A DNA stretch of 64,000 nt, taken from the NCBI GenBank assembly GCA_029948255.1, contig JALIZF010001631.1, positions 124,001 through 188,000 of the forward strand, read 5' to 3'. The position numbers and the translations under genes are program-made. Within the stretch, counting starts at the first letter, position 1. Each line of letters opens with the position of its first letter. Shown in pieces: positions 24,311 through 36,466 of the stretch. The DNA comes from Telmatactis stephensoni. Its lineage: Eukaryota > Cnidaria > Anthozoa > Actiniaria > Isophelliidae. The notes under the pieces were generated by a model, which was not told the origin of the DNA, did not search any database, and worked only from the letters and a program-made list of their open reading frames with translations.

Positions 24311-24603
24311 AGGGTATAATAAATCGGAAGTAAAATGAATAGAGCTGCTAATGCACTATCACGTGGTGGAAGCCATGACAGGAGGCACAACAATAGAGTC
24401 TTTCCCCCCCTGGGAAACTGAACTATTTCTCATGTAAACCAGATTAGTCCTGCCTGCTCTAAATGTTTTTCTAAAAATATGAAACATGTTATTAAAGGTT
24501 AATTGACCAAATAATTAGTCTAGGGAACGATGAGTTACACTGAACATAGGTGCTGTGTTAGTCATTTAGATTTATGTTGTTATTCCATGATTATTCTCAA
24601 GCA

Positions 24604-25036
24604 ATAGACCCTTATCACGCTATCGTGACATTATAAAGTATTTGATTTATTGGAAAAAGGAGGTTTACCTATCCATTTTGTCACATTGAAAATTAGTAAA
24701 GTTGCAAAGTTTTCGTAAAGATCTGCACCTTTAAAACTGACCGAAGATCTGAATTTTTAAATGTAAGCATTGGGTGAAATTTTTGTAAAGAAATGTATGT
24801 GTTTAGCATGATAACGAGGCTCGCCATGCATGCGATGCCCGTCCACCATACATTTCTTTGTAAAACTGCTAAGTTTTAAAAATTCATATCTTTGTCAGTT
24901 TAAGAGCAATCTCCCCAAAACTTTGCAAATTTACAAATATCGATAAGACAAATTTGATGTGAATTCCTTTTTCCGATAAATTAAATTATTTATAATGTCA
25001 TACCCACTCGTCATACCAGCGTGATAAGGATCTATA
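24604..25036. mobile_element. 433-bp MITE, ATAGACCCTTATCACGC ends
   Basis: Left end ATAGACCCTTATCACGCT and right end AGCGTGATAAGGATCTAT are inverted copies. Inner arms share ACATTATAAA, TTTATTGGAAAAAGGA and ACATTTCTTTGTAAA motifs in inverse order, so most of the element is palindromic. No coding content. Confidence 0.65.
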
Positions 25037-25519
25037 ATGGCCTACTATGATATTTAAAGATGTTGCTCCTTTCTTTCCTTGTTTGTTTGTTTAGTTTTTC
25101 TTTTCTGAAGAGGGGTGGGGATGGCCGGGGTCTCTTTTTGTCCTTCATTTTCTTCACATTTTAGATTTAATTTTCTTTTGGCTTTTCAAAGGTTCTACAA
25201 TAGGTGATAGCCTCCCATGCAAACGTTGTGTGGTACTTCCAGTTCCCTCATTCACACACTAACCTGGGAATAAATGGAACTAAAGCACCACACTGGGATT
25301 TTGAAGGGTGGCAGGATTTTGGATTTGAACAAAAAATACAGTGGGAAAGCAGGAAAAACTTGAAATTGGGGTGCTGGAAAAAATAATAAGATAACGGGAT
25401 TTCAGAAACCTATTGGTGATACTCTCCCTTTTTGTGTTTTTCTCTCCTCTATTTAACGTTTTCTTTTCTTTTCTTCCTTTCTTCATTAATAATTTTATTT
25501 TTGATTATTTGCTTCCTAG

Positions 25520-28500
25520 ATGAAATACTTGACAACACATCTAAAATCACCTTCAAGGATCTAACAACAACAACATGGCACGAACAACAGCAGACAGCAA
25601 AGTTCACTGGTGTCATGGCAACTGTTGCTAATGACTACTGCTCAACAAGCTACGACAAATGTTCCCTCAAATTCTGGAATACAACAAGGTGAAAAACTAA
25701 TCACATTTATTTAGAAATATGACCTCACAAACTAACATTATAATAGTTGTTTTGGATTGGCATGATTACATGATAAGAGTAAGACACATAATCTTACTAC
25801 CTGCAGTGCCAACACTACCATCACTGCTGCAGCCATTGCTATCACCAGAGCCATTGCAGCTGCCATCACCACCCCCTCTACTGCTACCACCTCCACCACT
25901 ACCCCCACCACCGCCACTGCCATCACCACAACAAAGAACCTGCAGCTGCAAAGGTCTCATAGCCATGTAGATGGTCAATTACATCACTCAAAGAATGTAC
26001 TGATTCTGCATCATAACACATGATTTTATCATCTTCTATATATATATAGAGCATTCAAGGATTCACATGTCAAGGTGTCACCTGGATATCCAAAACAAGT
26101 ACATGATAATCTTCAAATCAACTTCTACATTGGGCTACCCAGTGGAACAGACATCAGAAAAAACTCAACCACTGTTCTCCCAAAGTCAGCAGTAGCTATA
26201 ATTCTTCAGACAAAAGAAAATGTTATAAGTTCGACGGTTGGTGCAGAACTACTAAAAGCCAGCAGCACATCAAAACCAAAAGTAGATCACACAATAAACT
26301 ACATTATGATTCCTGTGAGCTTTGGTCTTCTCCTGTTTGTTGTTGTGTTGGCATTTTGTCTTCATCTATGCCAGTAAGTAAATCATTGGTCTTTGCAACA
26401 GCTTGTAGTGAAGACTTACCAAGCTCTTGCATACTGACACCCTAAGCAACCATTTACAGACACCTTACTAACCACTTACTGACACCTTACCAACCACTTC
26501 CTGACACCTTACCAACCACTTACTGACACCTTACCAACCACTTCCTGACACCTTACCAACCACTTCCTGACACCTTACCAACCACTTCCTGACACCTTAC
26601 CAACCACTTACTGACACCTTACCAACCACTTACTGACACCTTACCAACCACTTACTGACACCTTACCAACCACTTACTGACACCTTACCAACCACTTACT
26701 GACACCTTACCAACCACTTACTGACACCTTACCAACCACTTACTGACACCTTACCAATCACTTACTGACACCTTGCCAATCACTTACTGACACCTTACCA
26801 ACCACTTCCTGACACTTTACCAACCACTTACTGACACCTTACCAACCACTTCCTGACACCTTACCAACCACTTACTGACACCTTACCAACCACTTACTGA
26901 CAACTTACCAACCACTTACTGACACCTTACCAACCACTTACTGACACCTTACCAACCACTTACTGACACCTTACCAACCACTTACTGACACCTTACCAAC
27001 CACTTCCTGACACCTTACCAACCACTTACTGACACCTTACCAACCACTTCCTGACACCTTACCAACCACTTCCTGACACCTTACCAACCACTTCCTGACA
27101 CCTTACCAACCACTTACTGACACCTTACCAACATAACCACTTCCTGACACCTTACCAACCACTTCCTGACACCTTACTAACCATTTACTGACACCTTACC
27201 AACCACTTCTTGACACCTTACTACCATTTCCTGACACCTTACCAACCACTTCTTGACACTTTACTACCATTTCCTGACACCTTACCAACCACTTCTTGAC
27301 ACTTTACCAACCACTTCCTGACACCTTACCAACATAACCACTTCCTGACACCTTACTAACCATTTCCTGACACCTTACCAACCACTTCCTGACACCATAC
27401 CAACCACTTCCTGATACCTTACCAACCACTTACTGACACCTTACCAACATAACCACTTCCTGACACCTTACTAACCATTTCCTGACACCTTACCAACCAC
27501 TTCCTGACACCATACCAACCACTTCCTGATACCTTACCAACCACTTCCTGATACCTTACCAACCACTTACTGACACCTTACCAACTACTTCCTGACACCT
27601 TACCAACCACTTCTTGACACCTTACTAACCATTTACTGACACCTTACCAACCACTTCCTGACATCTTACCAACCACTTCCTGACACCTTACTAACCACTT
27701 CCTGATACCTTACCAATCACTTCCTGATACCTTACCAACCACTTCCTGACACCTTACCAACCACTTCCTGACATCTTACCAACCACTTCCTGACACCTTA
27801 CTAACCACTTCCTGATACCTTACCAACCACTTACTGACACCTTACCAACCACTTACTGACATCTTACCAACCACTTCCTGACGCCTTACCAACCACTTCC
27901 TGACACCTTACCAACCACTTACTGACACCTTACTAACCACTTTCCGACACCTTACCAACCACTTCCTGACATCTTACCAACCACTTCCTAACACCTTACT
28001 AACCACTTCCTGACACCTTACCAACCACTTCCTGACACCTTAACAACCACTTCCTGACACCTTACCAACCACTTCCTGACACCTTACTGATACTTTGTAA
28101 ACTATAGACATGTAGCCAGCTTGTTCAGGATCCTTCAGTTGTAAATAAACGGATACCAAACCTTTCATTTAAATGCATCATTATGAAGAGGCAAGAAAAT
28201 AAAATAATAGTAGAAAGACCTCTATAAGCCAATATTTGTCCTACTGACATCATTATTCCTTTCAGCAAACAAAAGATTAAAGAATTCAAAAAAGCAGAGA
28301 GACAACAATGTGTCACTCAGCAAAAAGCAGGAAGCGTTGAGCCACCATTTGCTACAGCTGCCATACCTGAAGTTATTGTCAAACCACAACAAAGACATGA
28401 AACAGAGAAATATGAAGAAATAAATAATGAAATACTTAAACCGGTCCCATCTGATATAACTTTGATACCTGAAGGAATTGTCAAACCACAGCCCAGACAT

Positions 28501-28965
28501 TGTCTGGACATAGAGTGTGATGAAAGAAATGAAACACCAAATCCATCAAATACAAGTTTAATACCACAGGTCCTTGTCAAACCACAATCACGACATGACG
28601 ACACACAGGTGAAGTCACAACAAGACACATCACAGCAGAATGAAGATACATTAACCAAAAGGCAATCTCCACCAGCTAGAAAGAAAAAACATAGCCACAA
28701 AAAGAAGAAACATCGAGAGGAGAATTTCTACATAAGTGAAGAATGTTGTGATGAAGAGGAAGAACAGGAAAGTGACCAGGAAAAACAGCAATTGAAACAT
28801 CGAAAGAGAAAGAAGAGAAGACACAAAAGAAGAGATTCTGAACCACCACAAGATGAAGACAATGACACAGACAAAGAAGAGGATGTTACTGAGTCAGATA
28901 TATCATCAAGATTACCTGCACCAAGAAAGCTACCACCACTCAAGCCTAAGTTAGATGATGGTTAG
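25520..28965 (+). CDS. single-pass membrane C-terminal module: ectodomain, TM helix, charged tail
   Basis: Three exons join in phase: 25520-25688, 26050-26373 and 28266-28965, giving 397 residues to TAG 28963-28965. The first exon needs an upstream partner ending in phase 1. The ectodomain (about 150 residues) has a Cys pair (ANDYCSTSYDKC) and the strand-rich block VHDNLQINFYIGLPSG; it resembles SEA-type or other juxtamembrane modules but is not assigned. The helix is YIMIPVSFGLLLFVVVLAFC. The tail carries three IPxx[IL]VKPQxRH repeats, a Lys/Arg-rich stretch, an acidic stretch and a proline-rich end. Either this is the membrane 3' end of the EGF/LamG gene (same strand, but the only visible linking donor after 15433 is weak), or a separate gene. 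A 1.7-kb minisatellite fills its last intron. Confidence 0.72.
26410..28095. repeat. 22-bp minisatellite, about 76 copies
   Basis: Head-to-tail units of CTTACCAACCACTTMCTGACAC (22 bp, M = A or C) fill almost the whole intron between the transmembrane exon and the tail exon. A- and C-type units are clustered, and larger blocks recur in the right half (a variant with an extra ACATA appears several times), showing both unit- and block-level duplication. Both strands have frequent stops, so it is not coding. Confidence 0.95.
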
Positions 28966-30785
28966 ATGATAAATATTAGGCCAATCAACCAATTCTTTTC
29001 CACTGTTTGCATAATTGAACCCTGTGTCAGACAAGTCTTGAATGGAAATAGGGATTGATAGGCTCAACAATCATCTAAGGCTGCTAGTCAATGAGACCTT
29101 GTACTAAATAGCCCACTTTTGATATTCTGGCAGAGTAATCATGCACAAAGCAATTCAAGACCAGGCTCTGGGGAGACAATGGAATAATCTAATAATTCTT
29201 TTATTTCCCTGGAACCCTGTCTTGAATTGAATTGCTTTGTGCATGATCACTCAACCAAAATATTGAAAGTGGGCTATTATGCTAATAGCCAACAATAATG
29301 GCCATCTAGATATTTTACAATGTACAAATTGTACTTATATTACTCTGTACCTATATACATGTAGCATCCCAAAATATAGGAATAACTTGTTTGGTAACTA
29401 GAGGATAATTATAGAAATTTATATAGAGTTACCTTTATCTGTCATATGAAATATGGGTGAAAAAATCAATCACATGCATGCATATGTTATTATATATTAA
29501 TTAGAATTTAACCTGATACCTACCTGTAGGTTCCTCCATAAACGTCACTGAAGTGAGACAAGTTATGAACAATCAGGGGAGTAAGGAAAGTCAATGGTTT
29601 AAGAATATTTGAACATTCATAAGTTGCAAAAAATACTACTGCAATAAAAGAAATGTATATATACTACAATGGTATTTTTTAAGGTAATACTTAAACAAAT
29701 GAAATACTTAAACAAATTAATGAAGGGATGCCTATGGAAATAATGTAAGTAGCAATCAAATGAAATCTGTGTTTTTTTAATGGAAATTCTCTCTCTTCAA
29801 ATGACCAAAATATTTATAGGAATGGAGATTAGTCCAATGTTACCTTTATGGACTAATTGAGAAAAATTGAGCAAAAAACTTGCAAAACTATCCATTTTGA
29901 TGTCTTCAAATATCTCCATGTATGAAGGGTGGATCAAGGACCTCTGAAAGGGGACTGCATGAACACATATTGCAATCATGTTCAATTATTTAATATTGTT
30001 TAATTAAATATCAATTTTTCACAATATTGTTAATTTTTATACAATCCAAATGAGAGGAGGCTTTGCCATGCACCTTGGGGGAAATGACTACTCCTATACT
30101 AATGATCTATACAGGGACGTGCTGCTTAATGTACAGTATATTTTTGCCTCTGATGAGCAGTGGACTGGGTGTAATTCACCATGCTAGCTTTGACTGAATG
30201 GTCAATTAGTACCAGAGCTTATTTTCACTGATTCTTGTCTTGGACAAACACCTATTTTTGCAGTATTGTCTGGAACAGGTCCATTGGATCTCGAGAACTA
30301 AGCAATACATCCCTGACCTGTGAGTCGGCAACTTTATTACCAGCTACTTCCTGGATCTCACAGAGTATGCTCCTTTTGCGGGAGACCCAGGGGTAAGCTG
30401 GTAAGTCCAGCTGGTAACCCAGCCCACTTGCCATAGATAATTCATGCATTTATTTATTAAAAATATATTATTATAATTAGTTCCTTTAAAATGTACAAAG
30501 ATTTGAAATTAATATATCTATTAATTAAAATGTCTAACATTCTGCATTTTAAGATAATTTTGATGAGGCTTTTTATGAGCCTATAAGAAAATATTTATGC
30601 AGAGATACTAGAAATCTGTTGCAGCTGAAGCAACAGGTTTTTAGTAACCCTGCACAAACACTTCCACATCCAAAGCCATTATGAAGAGCGTTTGCATAAA
30701 ACCATGAAAATGTGTGATTCAAATTAAAATTCCATCATGATAACAATGTCATTTAAAATTTGAGTTTGTTTTGATCTTGTAAATT
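28966..30785. other. 3' flank between two convergent genes
   Basis: The membrane-module gene (plus) and the SLC35F gene (minus) end toward each other here. AATAAA at 29641-29646 could serve the plus-strand gene, and AATAAATAAAT (minus strand, about 30447-30457) could serve SLC35F. A 65-codon minus-strand open frame at 30252-30449 (GYQLDLPAYPWVSRKRS...RDPMDLFQTILQK, then stop) has protein-like composition, but no family was recognised and no partner exon was seen. No other coding signal. Confidence 0.4.
29107..29278. mobile_element. 172-bp fold-back MITE downstream of the tail exon
   Basis: AATAGCCCACTTTTGATATT at the left is mirrored by AATATTGAAAGTGGGCTATT at the right, and ATCATGCACAAAGCAATTCA recurs inverted further in. 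It lies about 140 bases after the stop, so it may be part of the 3' UTR. Confidence 0.65.
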
Positions 30786-33700
30786 TTATTCCTGATCACA
30801 TGAAAGAAGATGATCTGTTTCTGGTGGTGTTACCAGTATTTCAGCATTTCTAGAGCTGTTTTTACAACAGACTTTTTCCTGCAGTCTATCTTCATATCTG
30901 TCAGGAATCAGCATAAAAAGAAACCCTATTACTATCAAAATTGCGGCAATAATTTTCAATACTCCAAAGCCTTTCCCTCTGATGACAGTATCAGCAAGTG
31001 CATTAAGTGGAATACCAAGTACCACACCAAGCGATATAAATAAAGGATATGTGAATGCTATGCCAAAGTTGACCAGGAAGTTAAAAACCAAGGCTAGTAC
31101 GGCAGTACCACAAAGGTATGACCATGGCATACTTGACCAGTCAATCTTTTCATAGTGTGTAAAATGAAAGACCACAATAATTGGCCATAGCAAAACAATG
31201 TCCAATAGTCCCAGTAATGACAAGAACAGAGAGACTTGAGAAGCACTGGCATCTCCTACAACTCTTTTGAATAACACCTACAATGTAGAATGTCAGTTGA
31301 TTAGAGTCAATTTTATGTGACTGGGAAAACAACACAGTCACAACATGGTATGGTTATGCAGGCAGGAATTTCAAACGTTTTTAATAGATATTTAGCACTG
31401 ACATTGGACACTGGACAGTGTTGTAAGTTTCCCATTCATATGAAAACCACTCGTAAGTCTGATATATTTTGCCGTCAAGGACTGAGTATAGCTCATAAGT
31501 GTTTCAAACACGTCAGACATCTCACAACCTGACATTACCTGATACATTACTAATAAAAAAGATAAAAACTATCAAAGGTTAATGGAGTTCAAGAGAAAGT
31601 TAATCTACAATGTAGTTAATGCATGCCTGTGGAAACTGCACTGTCATATCACGGTACTGTTTTAGCAAGAAAGTCAAATGTTTTTATAGATTACCACGGC
31701 ACTGACACAGTCATGGCATGGTGGGGTCCATTTCACATTCATATCAAAACTACTTTAATTAAAATCAATATAGGTTCTGTTATATACTTCTGTTTGACAG
31801 TGCCTGGTATGGCACCATTAGGGTTAATAATACAGTAATAGTATGATTCTAAGAGACATACCTTGTACAGTGCTGCACCAATGGCTGATGCTACTGATAA
31901 CACAGCACCTAAAGCACTTGGTCCTCCAAAACCCTCAGCATATGCTGTAAGTACTATACCACCAATAGAAAGAATGACGGCAGATATCTGAAAACAAACA
32001 ATAATATTAAGTTAGCAACAATGATAGGGTATTATTGTTAGCAATAATAATTTTTATGTTATCCCTCATTTTGAATGACTGATGTAAAACAGTGGGAGGC
32101 CTGGGGCCAAGATGTTGGAATTGATTATTTGGTTACCCCCTCTAGGGGAGCTTTGCCATGAAAAATTTGAAAAGTAGGTAGCTTCATTTTTCAACTCTTG
32201 GTTTTCATTTGCAAATTTTTACCCTCCTCCTCCTCATTCCATCCAGTCATCTAGTCGTTATGTTGTTTGGCAGTTTGTAGCCCTCACCTTTGATGGGGCA
32301 CATATTGGATTTGTTATGTGAAGGTCAATTTGACCATTTCATTAATGAATGTTATTTATAATAAAAGCGGTTATGTGCCCTTGGCACATAGCCAAATTTT
32401 ATCCAACACATTTGAGTAGTGTCTGGCATTTTTTCCCATCAAACAGAGCTAGCTCGGTCAGCAATCATGTCAGGATTCATGTAATATTTTGATATAACTA
32501 TGAGGGATGGCATAAAATGTGATAATCAAGTATCAATCAGTTAATCAACAAAGAATTAAAGCAAACTAGCATTCCTCAATTTTATATGTAGGTACAATTG
32601 CATAAGCCATAATTACTGGATAATGTAATTCACCATTATCGCATAAGGGTAACACTGTGAAATAATCATTGGAAAGGGAGACTACCAACAAATTTATCAT
32701 ATCAATTAAGGTACAACAAAATTTCATCATAACTGCTTACAAAATGGAAATGTTGTGTACGTTTGAAATTGGAAATTTTACAAAAAAATGCATAGTGTTT
32801 TCCTTTGAACTTTTAAGAGAGAGTTTTAAAAATCCCTCTGTACTAGCAGAGTAATTTCCAATAAAAAGATAATTCTTTCGAAATGTCATGCTAATGTGAT
32901 AATAAAGGGTTATTAACCGAGCGCGAGGTCTGTATGGGAAAATATCAGACTGAGGTCTTGACTAGTACGGACCGAGCCATAGGCGAGGTCCGTACAAAAA
33001 AGACCGAGGTCTGATATTTTCCCGTACAGACCGAGCAAGCTCGGTTAATAAATTGTTTATTATATGGCTATTTTCCTCGCTGTATCGACAAAAATCAAGC
33101 GAACTTCCGATATCAGACCGATTGCCATGGAAACGGTCCGAGATGGGAAAATATCAGACCGGAAATCAGCCAATCAGAGCGCGCGTACTATCATAGCCAT
33201 ATAATAATGATGATTATGAAAATGCCATTACCACTAGTACATCACTGAAGAATAGTGGTAAATATTGGTATGAGTTGCTAGAAAGATGATTAACTCTTAT
33301 CATTCATGGTCTGGTTATTCAAAAGTAGCCTCCTCCACAGGCGTCTTCTTAATCTAAGAATTTGAATTTTTACGTATCTTGGGTTTCCTGTGTTGCTGGT
33401 AGAGAGGTACTAGGCGCTAGTTCTCTTTCTTCCCCTCCCCAATCTCGAGCCCAGAGTTTTGCCGGTCAGCGGAAGCGATCCCGGCCAAAGCTCTGGGGGA
33501 ATCGATTTGTTTTCCCCAGATTTCTGGGGTTCCGGTTTGCGAGTCCATTGCGCATGCTCCAAAATAATTGAAAAGTTTACTGACTAAGAGCTAGAAATTA
33601 CAAAGGTGTTTCGTGGATATTTAGTGACTCTTGCGAAGAAATATCACTTGTTAAGTAAATTTGCTATTGCATTGTCGATGAAGAAAGTGCCAATGGTTTA

Positions 33701-36466
33701 TCAATATCAAATTCAAAGCTGGAGAAGACGAAAAACGAGCGAGATTTTCCTCACATTGCGAAGTCGACGAAAAGACAGCAAAGCCGACTCAGCTCATTCA
33801 CCCAGGATCACTACACTGTTTGTAAGTACACGTTTATCGATTTACTTTGCCATTTTCAATGTCTAAAATATCTTGTAGTTTTTCTCAAGAGTTTCAAGGG
33901 AACTTTTTCTATTTTTGATGGCATTTTTCGTTTCAGGTGTCGGCAAGTTTCGGCTTCAGTACTGAGTAGTGGAGACGAAGGACGCCTCACTTTGCTTTCT
34001 TCTCTTCTTGGTTAGCCTGAGTCTGAGTCTGCAAAGAAGGCCACCGTTTGGTCCGTTGACGTGGCTTTAATATATTTTCATCCTTTTTCAACCTAAAGCA
34101 TAGCAGCGGTATGTTCTTGCCGTGTATTTTTCCGTAATCTAATCAAAGCCGGCTGGACTGGCAAATTCCATCGACTCAAAAAGTTATTGAGATGACACTA
34201 AGTTTTTTCTCAATTTTTTTTCCCAGCATTGATGACAGTCTAAGTTGGCCATGAAAACTCATAACAAATACAGACGAAAAGGTATTCATCAATTCCAGTT
34301 CAAATATGTAGGCTTTTATGCCAAAAAATTGACTGCACTCAGACTGCACTCAGAAATAAATTCTTCCTGCTTACAGAATAGCCAAAAGGATCAGTGAATA
34401 ATAATTCAAGCTGGAACAGCTATTTCAATTTTTTATTGTTCAGAAATAGTCATCGCTATAAATAAAAAAGAAGAAGAAAATTGTGTGGAATTTGTACAAA
34501 GCCGGCCCGGCGAATGAAAAAACAACAAGGCAGAGATATCCAGTTAATTGTTGTATGTAACTTGTACACAATATCTTCATAAGTTTTTGCTGTTGTGCTA
34601 TGCTTAGTTTTATTATTTATAATTTAAAAATGTAGTAAAATGAAGTGAAATAAAATAAAATTAAATTAAATTAAATGTTGTGGGTGTCCTGTGTTACCGA
34701 CCGCCGTTGTTTTCTATTGTCTTGATTGACCAATCAGAGTTCAAGAAAAAATCGATTCCCCCAGAGTCTTTCGTTTCTCGGTACTGACCAAGAGGAACGC
34801 AGGCGCTGGGTTCGAGATTGTCCCCTCCCCCTCTCCTCAGTCCCCCTCTTCTCGAACAGGAAATTCCACAGGAATCCCTCCAGAATCGCAAAGAGATTTA
34901 GAGAATATTAGAGATGCCTGCGGAGGAGGCTAATTCAAAAGCAGCATTAACCCAGGGTTAAGTCTTAAGAAAACCTTGATTATAACCCTGGGTTAGGGTT
35001 AACTGCCTTTGAGTAACTAGCTATAAGACTAAATAATAAGAAAACCAGGGCAAAGATCCAATTTATTAACAAACTCAAGCTCATATTCTCCTATCCTGTA
35101 AATAACTCCATTATACAAATACAAAAATAATGCTCCAACTGGAATGTATTTATTACTTAAATCTTAGTGAATAAGTATCTGCTAAAACAGTTTTTCAACA
35201 AGTAGCTCGTTTGTTTTGTTGTTGTTTCAGCTATATGTAATTTCAAAAATTATCAGTAACGCTCCTTTTATATATTATTATCATTGTTATTCTAAGTCTC
35301 CCTTACTTTTTCTTATACTTGTATTTATTAAAAACACAGCCCGCCTAGATTAGTTATGCTACCTGCGGACTGTGTATATATTTTTTGTAATATACTGTGA
35401 ATTAAATAAAGTATTATTACCATTCATTTTCATCCAGGATATACATTTATCAAACAGTGGAACCCAGAGCAACTTTCCTTACTACAAGACTACAAACAAA
35501 GTGTCAATGAACATGATGACGATAGCAAGAATCACCTTAATAATTGATATCCTCTCATTGAGCCATATCCAAGAAAAAATGTAAACAAAGGCACTGCAGC
35601 AAGAAAATATTGCTGTGACATCAGCAGCATGAATAACACCCAGCGCACGGACATACATGTAGTTAGTTATCATCCATAACAGACAAAATGGTAACACGTA
35701 GGTTACTATAGATGCAAGTGACATTCCATTTCTCCCAAGCACTGTAACACTCTTTCTACAAAGACAATGTAGGCAAGCTTTACAAAGTGATCATAAACAA
35801 CTAAATGAACATGTTAATGGATGGATGGATGCATGAGTGAATGAATAAAGCAATTAACAAACAAATAAATGAGTGAATGAATGAAAAAATGATTGAATAT
35901 AGAACAAACAAATGAATGAATGAATGAATGAATGAATTGATGGGAAGTTCTTGAAGTGGATTAGATGTGCCCCCATAGAATGAAAGACAGACACCCCTCT
36001 AAGATGGTCCTAGTGTCCATCTTAGAGCATCTTAGAGCAGGGACTTCACTGTTTTCTGACCTGTAAAGACTAACTGTACTCTTCCTAACCAAACTTGGGA
36101 TGCAATATAGAGGGAAAACAACCACCATCCAACATGTTGAAAACCAAGTAGTAAAGAACGGAGCATTGAACGTTGGTGAGTAGGTACTCTGTGCAAGCTG
36201 TGTTGAGCCGACCCAGGAGAATGCAATACCTGCTACTATTATTAAACCCAATGCAGATTTCCACCCACTACTGGACGGTCTGTCCACGTTTGGCTCTACA
36301 AAAGCATTGAAAGGTTAAACATGTTAAAATGAACAATTAAGCTTATTAACTTAAGTTTGACTAGACTTCCGCGGTGAGTTTCGCAGAAATCTCGACGTTT
36401 GAGGATAAAATATTCAAAAGAATTATCATTCAGGTAAGCGTATTTACCGTTCTCTTCCTCGCCCAT
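30786..36466 (-). CDS. SLC35F3/F4-like drug/metabolite-superfamily transporter, complete
   Basis: Five minus-strand exons join in phase: 36466-36448 (MGEEEN), 36295-36061, 35755-35536, 31987-31862 and 31277-30786, for 363 residues. About ten hydrophobic helices are visible. Diagnostic blocks are WVGSTQLAQSTYSPTFNAPFF followed by TTWFST in helix 2, ITNYMYVRAL...ADVTAIFSCCSAFVY in the middle, and ALYKVLFKRVVGDAS, FNFLVNFGIAFTYPLFISL and GIPLNALAD in the second half. This pattern fits SLC35F3/F4, with thiamine suggested as a substrate of human SLC35F3; the substrate here is not predictable. The large 3.5-kb third intron holds two copies of a small repeat, a hairpin-capped element and a 1.6-kb Pack-MULE-like element. 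Divergent from the USP gene across 2.3 kb. Confidence 0.9.
31305..31760. repeat. two diverged copies of the TCGTATGACTGTG-type element
   Basis: Segments 31305-31460 and 31615-31760 each contain AATTTCAAACGTTTTTA- or TCAAATGTTTTTATAGA-like cores between CACNGTCA and CATTCATAT(G/C)AAAAC motifs. The order is the same as in the better preserved copies at 52153-52415 and 54933-56420. They are older, internally shortened members of one repeat family. Confidence 0.55.
32910..33207. mobile_element. hairpin-capped TIR element 5
   Basis: Hairpin 32910-33051 (arms about 60 bp, TTATTAACCGAGC ends) is followed by a 151-bp segment with perfect 14-bp TIRs TTATTATATGGCTA (33057-33070 and 33194-33207). CCAATCAG (33170-33177) lies just inside the far TIR. 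The internal segment repeats the hairpin motif GGGAAAATATCAGAC. Confidence 0.8.
33326..34932. mobile_element. 1.6-kb Mutator-like element with captured exon (Pack-MULE-like)
   Basis: Ends TAGCCTCCTCC...GGAGGAGGCTA are inverted copies, with weaker arm similarity continuing about 180 bp (shared CTCTGGGGGAATCGATTT). The 9-mer ATTCAAAAG flanks both sides exactly (33317-33325 and 34933-34941), the target size typical of Mutator-type transposons. Inside, a plus-strand exon-like frame (about 33681-33821, reading DEESANGLSISNSKLEKTK and on to SSFTQDHYTV) ends at a consensus GTAAGT donor. No transposase frame, so it is non-autonomous. Located in the third intron of the SLC35F gene. Confidence 0.8.
34938..35012. 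repeat. short inverted repeat, TTAACCCAGGGTTAA motif
   Basis: GCATTAACCCAGGGTTAA is mirrored by TAACCCTGGGTTAGGGTTAA a few bases on. It abuts the target duplication of the element to the left and may be the remnant of an earlier insertion. Confidence 0.5.
35815..35940. repeat. imperfect (ATGA)n microsatellite
   Basis: Tetranucleotide-like GAATGAATGAATGA and GGATGGATGG runs, interrupted by CAAACAAATA blocks, in an intron of the SLC35F gene. Confidence 0.75.

Larger units (their letters stand above)
23022..25519. other. no coding exon found; TMEM18 upstream region
   Basis: Upstream of TMEM18 and before the exon at 25520. If the plus-strand exons at 25520-28965 belong to a separate gene, its start should lie here, but no signal-peptide exon ending in phase 1 was found. 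Contains a G-rich microsatellite and one MITE, listed separately. Confidence 0.45.

Noticed and set aside
25432..25519. Signal-peptide-like start (FSLLYLTFSFLFFLSS) before the 25520 exon
   Set aside because: It is the polypyrimidine tract of the splice acceptor and begins with GTG, not ATG.
26410..28095. Regular array that could be mistaken for a CRISPR
   Set aside because: Units abut with no unique spacers, and the genome is eukaryotic; it is a minisatellite. The same applies to 44182-44535, 47082-47866 and 59531-60124.
29541..29640. Minus-strand frame VVFFATYECSNILKP followed by a GTAGGT donor, resembling a mitochondrial carrier
   Set aside because: The rest of the stretch lacks carrier motifs and no neighbouring exons were found; short open frames are frequent in AT-rich DNA.
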